Below, piece by piece: positions 1 to 6,490 of a stretch of DNA of 6,490 nucleotides (position 1 is the stretch's first letter; each line of letters starts with the position of its first letter). This DNA is from Flavobacteriaceae bacterium (GTDB lineage Bacteria > Bacteroidota > Bacteroidia > Flavobacteriales > Flavobacteriaceae). The translations under genes and the position numbers were made by a program. Under the pieces are notes generated by a model. The model was not told where the DNA came from, did not search any database, and saw only the letters and a list, made by a program, of their open reading frames with translations. Location: NCBI GenBank assembly GCA_019090365.1, contig JAHRWC010000451.1, positions 1-6,490 of the forward strand, read 5' to 3'.

Positions 1-77
1 AATGAAAAGTATTTATAAATAAAGGGGTTTTATTACTGAAGTGTGATTTTAGGCACTTCTTTAAAATGCATAAAGAA

Positions 78-109
78 AAAAGGCTGTTCTATAAATAGAA
101 CAGCCTTTT
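78..109 (-). terminator. Intrinsic terminator closing the susCD operon, possibly bidirectional
   Basis: Positions 78-91 and 96-109 are perfectly complementary (14 bp) around a 4-base loop. The core is GGCTGTTCTA paired with TAGAACAGCC, flanked by A-runs on the left and T-runs on the right. Read on the minus strand, the stem runs into TTTTTT, the usual form of a Rho-independent terminator, 33 bases past the stop of the small lipoprotein gene. Read on the plus strand it ends in TTTTATTAATTTT, so it could also stop a convergent gene entering from the left; no such gene can be confirmed here. The remaining bases 1-77 hold only short, unsupported frames. Confidence 0.88.
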
Positions 110-141
110 ATTAATTTTACAATTAAAAATGTATTGTTATT

Positions 142-582
142 TTAATTGTCAGTTTTTACTTTTAAATTAATTTTTCTTTCTAATGTAACTTCACCAATTA
201 CATCAGATTCAAAAGCTAAAAACACATCTCCAAAAGATGTAGGTAAAGAAACATCAATTGCTGTGAAAGTAAATGTTGCGCTATTATTATTAGCAGGCAT
301 TACTACAGATGAGTTAAACGAATAGTTTTCAGCATCGATTGTTGTTTCTTCAGAAACAACTGATACTTGAAATGTTCTATCTGTTGCAACAATATCTGAA
401 CTTATAAATTGTATTTCTAAGTCAGTAGAATTCTCTCCTGCAGGTACAATCACAATTTGTAAAGCTTCGACAAAATTAACAAGTGACCCTCTATCTAAAT
501 CATAATTGTCATGATCTACATCACAAGAAGTCATTAATAAAGAAGACAAAACAACTGTAAGTATTAAATATATATTTTTCAT
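142..582 (-). CDS. Small secreted lipoprotein, third gene of the susCD operon
   Basis: This is a complete 146-residue protein with an ATG start. Residues 1-19 form a lipoprotein signal peptide: K2, a hydrophobic stretch, then the lipobox LMTSC with the lipidated cysteine at C20. The acidic DVDHD directly after C20 fits the acidic stretch known to send some Bacteroidota lipoproteins to the cell surface, so surface display is possible. The mature part (about 126 residues) is rich in alternating beta-type sequence, with a segment near residues 95-125 (NNNSATFTFTAID, then a loop and VFLAFES) that resembles Calx-beta or Ig-like strands. I see no catalytic motif and cannot assign a named family. 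It starts 18 bases after the susD stop and precedes the terminator, so it is almost certainly cotranscribed. Its place matches the accessory SusE-like position of other loci, although it is much shorter than SusE or SusF. A role in ligand capture or complex stability is inference. Confidence 0.85.
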   Translation of the reverse strand: MKNIYLILTVVLSSLLMTSCDVDHDNYDLDRGSLVNFVEALQIVIVPAGENSTDLEIQFISSDIVATDRTFQVSVVSEETTIDAENYSFNSSVVMPANNNSATFTFTAIDVSLPTSFGDVFLAFESDVIGEVTLERKINLKVKTDN

Positions 583-600
583 TTGTTTAATAGTTTTAAA

Positions 601-2034
601 TTAATAACCTGGGTTCTGTTGTAAATTAGGATTTACATCTATAGATTCTTGAGATATAGGAAGTTGAAATTTATTGCTTCCTGCACTTAAAGATAAAACA
701 TCTGAAGGTGTTCCTGATCCATCAGCTTGATCACCACTTCCTGATCTTTGAACTGAAAGTCCCCATCTTTTAAGATCAAAAAATCTTTGGTATTCAAAAG
801 CAAATTCTAATCTTCTTTCTAAACGGATAGCATCTCTTAATGCATTTCCTGTTTCTCCTGAAGAAGGACTAGTATATCTATTACTTCTTACTTGATCAAG
901 GGCTGTTCTTGCAGCACCTTCATTACCTAAAGCAAATTCAGCTTCAGCCATATTCAAATAAGATTCAGAAGCACGGAATATTTTATAATCTACTTCACCA
1001 TTTGATTGACCAGGTCTTCCAAATAACTTTTTAATTCCGTTATATGTACTAGAACCACTTGTTGCTGGAAGAATATAAGCTGATTTTCTAATATCATCAT
1101 CAGCAAATAAATTAAACAACTCAAAAGAAGCAACATATTCAGGAATTAAAGCACTAGCTGAACCTTGGCTCCAAGCTACACCTATACTATTTCCTAAAAT
1201 TGGTTCAGCGTTTGGAATATAAAAAATCAATCCATCTCTACTTGTATCTTCCCATACTCCAACAAAGTTATCCATAGAAGCTACACCTTCAGTAACAGCA
1301 TTAGCAGCATTAATTGCATTTTGCCATTGCCCCATGTATAGGTAAACTCTAGATAAAATAGTATTAACAGCATCTTTACCCATTCTTGCTTCAGGATTAC
1401 TCTCATTAATATCTGCTCTTGCATCTACTAAATCTTGAATGATAAGATTATATGTTTCACCAACAGATAATCTTGATGGTTCAATACTTGGATCTGGTTC
1501 AGTTAAATATGCTATCCCTAAAGAAGAATTAGCATCACCAGATTGTGTAGGTATTTGACCAAATAAAGTCACTAAATTAAAGTGTGCTAAGGCACGTAAA
1601 GTTTTCGCTTCTGCAACAATATTAGCTTTGCTTTCACCTTCAAAAGTTTCAGCATAAAATAATACTACGTTCGCTCTATAAATTAATTCATAAGCATCTT
1701 CATACAATGTTTGCATGGTAGAGTTTGAATTAAAGTTATAATCATGTAAATAACGTTTTGTAAAACGTCCTCCTTGAGCTAAAGTCACATTATCTGATAA
1801 AACATCAGGAGCACTTAACATTGAACCTGCATCACTACTACCATATATTCCACCTTGAATTAATGCTAAATATACACCACGAATTCCATTTTCAAAATCG
1901 GAAGCTGTTATATATGCATTATCTGTAGCAAACTCGTCGTATGGTAACTGATCTAAATTATTATCACATGATACAATAGTACCTGCAATAAGAAATATTA
2001 TTAATAATTTATTTATATATTTTTTCATTATCAT
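601..2034 (-). CDS. SusD/RagB-family outer-membrane nutrient-binding lipoprotein
   Basis: The 477-residue protein is the surface lid that binds ligand and hands it to the SusC barrel. A lipoprotein signal ends in the lipobox TIVSC with C23 lipidated, followed by DNNLDQLP, typical of SusD N-termini. The middle part is helical and TPR-like, as in this family. Two family hallmarks are clear: RASESYLNMAEAEFALGN from R354, and the ERRLEFAFEYQRFFDLKRWG block at residues 406-425. The C-terminus, FQLPISQESIDVNPNLQQNPGY, is the standard SusD ending, so the gene is intact and of normal length. The start could be M1 (ATG at 2034) or M3 (ATG at 2028); both keep the signal peptide, and neither has a Shine-Dalgarno sequence. 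It follows the susC stop by 10 bases, indicating one transcript and coupled expression. The family is certain. The ligand is not: sequence alone does not separate glycan-binding SusD from peptide-binding RagB types here. Confidence 0.97.
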   Translation of the reverse strand: MIMKKYINKLLIIFLIAGTIVSCDNNLDQLPYDEFATDNAYITASDFENGIRGVYLALIQGGIYGSSDAGSMLSAPDVLSDNVTLAQGGRFTKRYLHDYNFNSNSTMQTLYEDAYELIYRANVVLFYAETFEGESKANIVAEAKTLRALAHFNLVTLFGQIPTQSGDANSSLGIAYLTEPDPSIEPSRLSVGETYNLIIQDLVDARADINESNPEARMGKDAVNTILSRVYLYMGQWQNAINAANAVTEGVASMDNFVGVWEDTSRDGLIFYIPNAEPILGNSIGVAWSQGSASALIPEYVASFELFNLFADDDIRKSAYILPATSGSSTYNGIKKLFGRPGQSNGEVDYKIFRASESYLNMAEAEFALGNEGAARTALDQVRSNRYTSPSSGETGNALRDAIRLERRLEFAFEYQRFFDLKRWGLSVQRSGSGDQADGSGTPSDVLSLSAGSNKFQLPISQESIDVNPNLQQNPGY

Positions 2035-2044
2035 GTTTTTTATA

Positions 2045-5000
2045 TTAGAAACTTACGTCTATTCCTACTTGTATAGATTTTGTATTTGGGTAACTATATA
2101 GAGTTGCCTCACCAGGAGCTACAACATCAGCAAAATCGATAGTTTCTCCAGACGAAATACCTACTTCAGGATCTCCATAAAATTCAGTGAATGTCAATAG
2201 ATTTTGTCCTTGAACATAAATTCTTAAAGAATTAAAAGGCACTTTGTCAAGTTTTGCTTTAGGGAATGTATAAGATAATGTTACGTTTCTCATACGAATA
2301 TAATCACCTTTTTCTAAGAATCTATCAGAGTTAATCGAATTCGCTTCATCTCTATAAATAGGACTTGGGTGAACATTAGTATCACCTGGTTGTTTCCAAT
2401 AGTTGAATGCGCTTAATGCTTGGTTATCATCTACATTAATACCATCTGAATTTAGGTTTGATCTAACAAAGTTGTTAATCCAGTTACCTGCCTTAAATAC
2501 AAAATCAGCTCTTAAACCAAATCCTTTATAATTGAAATTAGAAAAGAATCCACCTTCTGTATCTGCAATTGCAGATTTTCCTTGGAATACTCTATTTTCT
2601 CCTTCTGGAAGATCTCCAGCTCTATACTTTTCTCCATCAGCACCATAAAATAATGGAGCTCCATTTGAAGGATCTACACCAGCATATCTTACTAAGAAAT
2701 GCTCATTAATTAATGTACCTTCACTAAATGCAATATTAAATGCATCATCTGGAGTTACATCTTCACCATCAGGTAAACTTACAATCTGAGTATCTAAGAA
2801 TACAATATTACCTCCTACAGTCCATTTTAAACCTTCAGATCTTAAAACATCTGCTTGTAAAGAAAGCTCTAAACCTTTATTTTGGATTTCACCAAGGTTA
2901 CCTTCAATACTACCTACACCCGCTTCATGAGCTTTTGGTATGCTAAATAATAAATCTTCAGTATCTCTAATAAAGTAATCAACTACTGTTCTAATTCTGT
3001 TATTAAACATGTTCAACTCTAAACCTATGTTTGTAGTAGTAGTAGTTTCCCATTTTAATTCTGGGTTACCAATATTAGAAGGTCTTGTTGCAGAACCACC
3101 TGGGTAAGAATCGAAAGCAACATTATCTTGTGGAGAATATCTACCAATACCGTTTCTATTACCTGTTGTTCCGTAAGCAGCTCTTATTTTTAAATCATTA
3201 ATCCATTCCGCTTTAAAGAAATCTTCTTTTGCAACGTTCCAACCTAAACTTCCACTCCAAAATATTCCGAAAGTATTATCTTCTCCAAAGTTTGAAGAAC
3301 CATCATATCTTACAGAAGCTGAAGCTAAGTATTTTTCTTTATAATCATAATCAGTAAATAAACCATAAGATACTAATGTAAGTATGTTTCTAGTTGTAGT
3401 ACCGTTAGTAACTTCCGCAGCATTAGCTTGCGTTGTTAAAGATGCCGAAGGGAAACCAATACTTCTTACTTGATATCCTTTGTTCTCATTATAGTTATAT
3501 TCAAATAAACCTAATGCATTTAAACTATGAGTATCTGTATTTAAGTTATAATTTAAACGATTACCTATTGTAAAGTCATATCTATAAGCTCCAGTATCTA
3601 ATTTATTACCTGGATTATCAGCATCACCAATAATATCATCTAAAATTCCACCTGGTTTAGAATAACTTTCAGTACGTTCATTAATACCATTCATTGCTAC
3701 ATTTAACCCGTAGCTAAATCTATCTGAAAATATTACTTGTGCATCAATATTTGTAAGCAAGTTATTTTTAATGTCTTCAGCTGGTTCTGACAATAAAGCT
3801 CCTCTAACATTGAATGTTGTATGAGTTGGGCTATATATTGGATCTCCATTTTCATCAAATGTTACATTACCATCTTCATCTAAAACGAATTCCGTTTCAT
3901 ATGGGTTATAATCGTACATTGCTCTAAATGGGTTTTGAGCATTATTTCTATCTCTTGGCTCATCACTTGTAGATCTTGCATATCCAACATTTACACCTAA
4001 TTTCAACCATTCCTTAGCATCAAATTTAACATTCAATCTAGCGTTTACTTTTTCAAAACCACTTAATTGATCAATGATTCCAGTATTTCTATCATGCCCT
4101 ACAGAGAAATAATAATCCATGTTTTCAGCACCTCCTGAAAAAGAAACATTATTACTTTGAATAATACCTGTTCTTAACATAAGGTCTTGCCAATCTGTTT
4201 GATTATCTAATAAGAATTGTCTTTCTGGGCTTCCTGCATCTGTTGTTACTCCAGGTAATGTACTAGCAGCAGAAACATCCAATAAGAATAACTCTCTTTC
4301 ATATTGTAGTTTTTGTGCAGCATCCATCACTTCAAAATTTGGTGTAATTCTATTTGTCACACCATATCTTGAACTAAATCTAACTGTTGCATCTTTTGTT
4401 CTACTACCAGATTTAGTTGTAATCACAACAACACCACTTGCACCCCTAGAACCATATCTAGAAGTTGTTGCAGCATCTTTTAAGATTGTAATGTTTTCAA
4501 TATCCTCATTAGGAATTGTACCTAAATCTTCCTCTCTAATAATTGAACCATCAACTACATATAAAGGAGATGATGCTCCTGCAGATAATGAACCAACACC
4601 TCTAATACGAACGAAAGCTCCTTGTCCAGGCTTACCATTAGCTGAAGTAACTTGTACCCCTGCTGCTTTACCTTGTAACAAGTTATCAATACTCGTTGTT
4701 GGAGAAAGTTCTGCAATTTCTGTTGCAGAGATTGAAACAACTGCTGAAGTTTGTACTGTTCTTTTACGAGCAGAATAACCCGTCACAACTACTTCTTCTA
4801 GTACGGCTGCATCTTCTTGTAATAATAAATCAATTGTACTATTTGCTCCAACGATACGCTCTTCAGTTTTAAAACCTACATAACTATAAACAATGGTCTG
4901 ACCATTATTTACTTGTAATGTATAGTTTCCATCAAAATCTGATTGTGTACCGCTAGTAGTACCTTTAATAATCACATTTACTCCAGGGAGAGGGAATCCA

Positions 5001-5098
5001 GTGGCATCTGAAATATTTCCCGAGATAGTTTTCTCTTGTGCTAATACTGACGTAATGCTAAAAAGCAAAAGTATCAACCACGTGTAGTTACTTTTCAT
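2045..5098 (-). CDS. SusC/RagA-family TonB-dependent outer-membrane transporter
   Basis: This complete 1017-residue protein is the energy-coupled import channel that pairs with the SusD lipoprotein. Residues 1-20 are a Sec signal peptide with probable cleavage after VLA, before Q21. Residues 22-96 form a carboxypeptidase-regulatory-like (CarboxypepD_reg) beta-sandwich, including GFPLPGVNVIIKGT and the DFDGNYTL turn. A TonB-box-like segment EEVVVTGYSARKRT lies at 101-114. The plug domain at about 115-231 has the hallmarks LLQGKAAGVQV, VRIRGVGS, LYVVDG, ILKDAA and YGSRGASGVVVITTKSG. The rest is the 22-strand barrel, including NPELKWE at 678-684, and ends in VGIDVSF with a terminal phenylalanine, the usual signal for BAM insertion. 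No frameshift or deletion is seen and the length is normal. No signalling extension is present before the regulatory-like domain, so there is no sign of anti-sigma-type control. The start ATG at 5098 follows an AT-rich stretch without a Shine-Dalgarno site. Substrate unknown. Confidence 0.98.
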   Translation of the reverse strand: MKSNYTWLILLLFSITSVLAQEKTISGNISDATGFPLPGVNVIIKGTTSGTQSDFDGNYTLQVNNGQTIVYSYVGFKTEERIVGANSTIDLLLQEDAAVLEEVVVTGYSARKRTVQTSAVVSISATEIAELSPTTSIDNLLQGKAAGVQVTSANGKPGQGAFVRIRGVGSLSAGASSPLYVVDGSIIREEDLGTIPNEDIENITILKDAATTSRYGSRGASGVVVITTKSGSRTKDATVRFSSRYGVTNRITPNFEVMDAAQKLQYERELFLLDVSAASTLPGVTTDAGSPERQFLLDNQTDWQDLMLRTGIIQSNNVSFSGGAENMDYYFSVGHDRNTGIIDQLSGFEKVNARLNVKFDAKEWLKLGVNVGYARSTSDEPRDRNNAQNPFRAMYDYNPYETEFVLDEDGNVTFDENGDPIYSPTHTTFNVRGALLSEPAEDIKNNLLTNIDAQVIFSDRFSYGLNVAMNGINERTESYSKPGGILDDIIGDADNPGNKLDTGAYRYDFTIGNRLNYNLNTDTHSLNALGLFEYNYNENKGYQVRSIGFPSASLTTQANAAEVTNGTTTRNILTLVSYGLFTDYDYKEKYLASASVRYDGSSNFGEDNTFGIFWSGSLGWNVAKEDFFKAEWINDLKIRAAYGTTGNRNGIGRYSPQDNVAFDSYPGGSATRPSNIGNPELKWETTTTTNIGLELNMFNNRIRTVVDYFIRDTEDLLFSIPKAHEAGVGSIEGNLGEIQNKGLELSLQADVLRSEGLKWTVGGNIVFLDTQIVSLPDGEDVTPDDAFNIAFSEGTLINEHFLVRYAGVDPSNGAPLFYGADGEKYRAGDLPEGENRVFQGKSAIADTEGGFFSNFNYKGFGLRADFVFKAGNWINNFVRSNLNSDGINVDDNQALSAFNYWKQPGDTNVHPSPIYRDEANSINSDRFLEKGDYIRMRNVTLSYTFPKAKLDKVPFNSLRIYVQGQNLLTFTEFYGDPEVGISSGETIDFADVVAPGEATLYSYPNTKSIQVGIDVSF

Positions 5099-5141
5099 AA
5101 AAAGGTTTTTAATTAATTATTCATTTTATCATTCAATTTTT

Positions 5142-5257
5142 ACAACCCAAAAGCTTGAAGAAAAAAATTTAATTCAAATAAAATCTAACGATTAATAATA
5201 AAAACTTAAGCAAAAGAATTTCGTATAAAATCACTTCAAGCTTTTCATGATGGTTGT
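5142..5257 (-). promoter_or_regulatory. Long interrupted inverted repeat in the susC leader
   Basis: On the plus strand, 5149-5160 (AAAAGCTTGAAG) is the exact reverse complement of 5234-5245 (CTTCAAGCTTTT). Outside these arms, 5142-5147 (ACAACC) is the exact reverse complement of 5252-5257 (GGTTGT), separated from the inner arms by 1 base on one side and 6 on the other. The two pairs give 18 bp of nested complementarity enclosing an AT-rich 73-base interior. In a minus-strand transcript from the candidate promoter just upstream, the 5' end would fall at or next to the outer arm, so the RNA could fold into a closed 116-base leader domain ending about 43 bases before the susC ATG. The inner arm centres are 85 bp apart, about eight helical turns, so paired DNA-binding sites are an alternative. 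The complementarity is directly seen; any function is inferred. Confidence 0.5.
5231..5248 (-). other. Possible five-codon leader ORF (MKSLK) inside the leader stem
   Basis: On the minus strand, ATG at 5248 opens a frame reading Met-Lys-Ser-Leu-Lys and then TGA at 5233-5231. Its codons overlap the 5' arm of the long inverted repeat exactly, so a translating ribosome would keep that arm unpaired. Its first eight bases (ATGAAAAG) match the first eight bases of susC. The frame lies only about ten bases from the inferred 5' end of the transcript and has no recognisable ribosome-binding site. A chance ORF is quite possible. Confidence 0.15.
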
Positions 5258-5261
5258 GGAA

Positions 5262-5296
5262 CAAAATTACAAAAAAATGTTAAAATTTTAAGACAA
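5262..5296 (-). promoter_or_regulatory. Candidate Bacteroidota promoter for the susCD operon
   Basis: Read on the minus strand, 5269-5262 is TAATTTTG, a full match to the Bacteroidota -7 consensus TAnnTTTG recognised by the primary sigma factor of this phylum. It is the only full match on that strand between the regulator stop and the susC start. A TTG at 5296-5294 could serve as the -33 element, but the spacer is 24 bases, slightly longer than usual. Transcription would start near 5255-5258, giving a leader of roughly 160 bases. Confidence 0.5.
5280..5291. repeat. 12-bp AT-only palindrome in the promoter spacer
   Basis: TTAAAATTTTAA is a perfect 12-bp palindrome lying between the candidate -33 and -7 elements of the susC promoter. 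It could be an operator half-site pair or part of a weak exit signal for the regulator gene, since a T7 run follows it on the minus strand. With only A and T in a very AT-rich region, chance is a serious alternative. No GC-containing terminator hairpin is visible between the regulator stop at 5340 and this promoter, so some read-through from the regulator into susC is possible. Confidence 0.2.
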
Positions 5297-5339
5297 TGCC
5301 TATAATATTTAACCATTTTAATGCAAATTTCCCAAAATT

Positions 5340-6490
5340 TTACGGACGAAGAGTTAAAATATACCTTGAAGGAGTAGTATCTAGGAATTTCTTAAAAGAT
5401 TTGTTAAAAGTTACCTTATTATTAAAGCCCACTTCATAAGCCACATCTATAATGTTTAAATTGTTATTTGTGTCCATTTTTAAGATTTGTGAAGCTTCAT
5501 TAATTCGATACTTATTAATTAATTCGAAGAAGTTTAAATTAAAATGTTCATTTATTATTTGTGAAGTATTATGCCTTGAAGTTCCTAACCTTTCAGAAAG
5601 ATAATTAAGGTTCACATTATTCATTCTATAAATCTTTTCTTCTTCTAGTAAATAAATAAGTTTATCCTTTAATTCTTCAGAAAATTTTATAGTAAGTCCT
5701 GATTTTTTATACTTAATTTTCTTTACTGAAAATTTATTCGACAATAATGAAGGGCTTAAAAAAGATGAATAACCTATATATAACACCATTGAAGCCATTA
5801 AAATGATTTGAAAACTAAATAGAAAATCAAATTTTGGTATAACACCTATAATAGTTAAACCATAAACTACATATGAAATAACATATACTTCAGTAAAAAT
5901 CACTAACATTTTAAACCATTTCTGAACCGATAAAGAATAGGTAGCCATTTTAGTTTTAGAAGATAAATACACTTTTAATATCAAGTATCCATATACAACA
6001 AGTGAAATAAATTTAGTTACAACGATATAATTTAAATAAGGCTCTTTATTAATGATCCCAACATCTAACATTATTTTAAGCTTTTCACTTCCTGACATTA
6101 TAAGAATAGGAAACATAAAAATGAAAATGAAAAGTGTAGGTAATAAATGTAACAAATCTATTTTTCTTAACTTATAATTTAAAGCAACTCTTTTAAAATA
6201 AAAATAAATTAATGGACCATATAAATACACACTTAAAGCAGACATATATAATATATGAGGTACTCTAAACTGTAGCTTTGTGAAAAATAAAAATATATGA
6301 AAAATAAATAACGCATTAATTAACACAAATCCACTTACCAATAACTTTGAAACTCTGTCTTGATTCTTTTTTATTAGCAATATTGTAGCTATAAAAAACC
6401 CAACGATAGCAGAAAATAAATAGAAAAGATTAAATAAATTGAAATCGATACTATATGTATTTCTTAAATCTATAAAACTTTCTTCATTAA
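5340..6490 (-). CDS. Membrane-anchored AraC-family regulator, N-terminus cut by window edge
   Basis: A transcription factor with seven predicted transmembrane helices and a C-terminal AraC DNA-binding domain. The frame is open from the right edge of the window: 382 residues are visible and the true start lies outside. A TTG at 6380 could be mistaken for the start, but the 36 residues before it include most of a membrane helix (about 18-39 of the visible part), so it is internal. Further helices are near 49-69, 79-98, 112-131, 154-175, 194-217 and 222-243, with the family-like segments YGPLIYFYF and LRKIDLLHLLP. After a basic linker (KKIKYKK), the first helix-turn-helix covers about 294-313 (LNYLSERLGTSRHNTSQIIN) and the second about 346-368, with the AraC signature VAYEVGFNNKVTFNKSFKKF followed by TPSRY. 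It lies 241 bases upstream of susC on the same strand, so it is a plausible local activator that senses a signal at the inner membrane. Its target and ligand are inference. Confidence 0.93.
   Translation of the reverse strand, partial: NEESFIDLRNTYSIDFNLFNLFYLFSAIVGFFIATILLIKKNQDRVSKLLVSGFVLINALFIFHIFLFFTKLQFRVPHILYMSALSVYLYGPLIYFYFKRVALNYKLRKIDLLHLLPTLFIFIFMFPILIMSGSEKLKIMLDVGIINKEPYLNYIVVTKFISLVVYGYLILKVYLSSKTKMATYSLSVQKWFKMLVIFTEVYVISYVVYGLTIIGVIPKFDFLFSFQIILMASMVLYIGYSSFLSPSLLSNKFSVKKIKYKKSGLTIKFSEELKDKLIYLLEEEKIYRMNNVNLNYLSERLGTSRHNTSQIINEHFNLNFFELINKYRINEASQILKMDTNNNLNIIDVAYEVGFNNKVTFNKSFKKFLDTTPSRYILTLRP

Noticed and set aside
1..22. Possible tail of a convergent plus-strand gene
   Set aside because: Two frames stop at 16-18 and 20-22, which fits a gene end facing a bidirectional terminator, but a handful of codons cannot support a call.
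38..59. Small hairpin (GAAGTG paired with CACTTC, 10-base loop)
   Set aside because: Only six pairs with a large loop and no clear T-run; too weak to call beside the strong hairpin at 78-109.
2740..2946. 68-residue plus-strand ORF
   Set aside because: Lies wholly inside the SusC coding region on the opposite strand; its composition looks like a shadow of the barrel sequence and no start signal is seen.
3033..3047. Trinucleotide run (GTA repeats) in susC giving a threonine run after NPELKWE
   Set aside because: Short, in frame and at a naturally Thr-rich barrel position; too short for likely slippage-based phase variation.
4555..4740. 61-residue minus-strand ORF
   Set aside because: Out-of-frame shadow of the SusC plug region on the same strand; low-complexity Gln/Leu-rich translation.
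4491..4778. 95-residue plus-strand ORF
   Set aside because: Antisense to the conserved SusC plug domain, whose reading frame is unmistakable; no domain or signal is recognisable in it.
5149..5245. Invertible promoter segment flanked by 12-bp inverted repeats, as in Bacteroidota phase variation
   Set aside because: The 73-base segment between the arms has no full TAnnTTTG box on either strand, the best promoter lies outside the repeat, and no recombinase gene is visible in the window. Long-read data showing both orientations would reopen this.
5154..5581. CTTGAAG heptamer four times (5154, 5234 inverted, 5365, 5575) as a possible regulator-site family
   Set aside because: Two copies are the inverted-repeat arms themselves; the other two lie in regulator coding sequence, where TCA-AGG encodes Ser-Arg in both cases. 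Chance and coding explain them.

Overview
The window looks like part of a flavobacterial chromosome (phylum Bacteroidota). The DNA is strongly AT-rich, start codons are preceded by A-rich stretches rather than Shine-Dalgarno sites, and the core is a SusC/SusD outer-membrane pair with a plausible Bacteroidota-type -7 box upstream. The genus cannot be named from this sequence.

All supported genes lie on the minus strand. In transcription order (right to left) they are: (1) a membrane-anchored AraC-family regulator at 5340-6490, whose reading frame runs off the right edge, so its N-terminus is missing; (2) a 241-base intergenic region at 5099-5339 with a candidate promoter, an AT-only palindrome and a long interrupted inverted repeat in the inferred susC leader; (3) a complete SusC-family TonB-dependent transporter at 2045-5098; (4) a SusD-family lipoprotein at 601-2034, 10 bases after susC; (5) a small lipoprotein at 142-582, 18 bases after susD; (6) a strong hairpin terminator at 78-109 that closes the operon and could work in both directions. 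The leftmost 77 bases hold no gene I can support.

The three-gene operon would make an outer-membrane importer: the SusC barrel, the SusD lid that binds ligand at the surface, and an accessory lipoprotein that may also be exposed at the surface. The regulator just upstream is a reasonable candidate for local control, with its seven membrane helices placing its input in or at the inner membrane. No glycoside hydrolase, lyase, sulfatase or peptidase is present, so the substrate (glycan, peptide or other) cannot be assigned.

Most of the window is a familiar nutrient-uptake layout. The least explained part is the susC leader: two perfectly complementary 12-base arms plus an outer 6-base pair of arms would enclose a 116-base RNA domain starting almost at the inferred transcription start.
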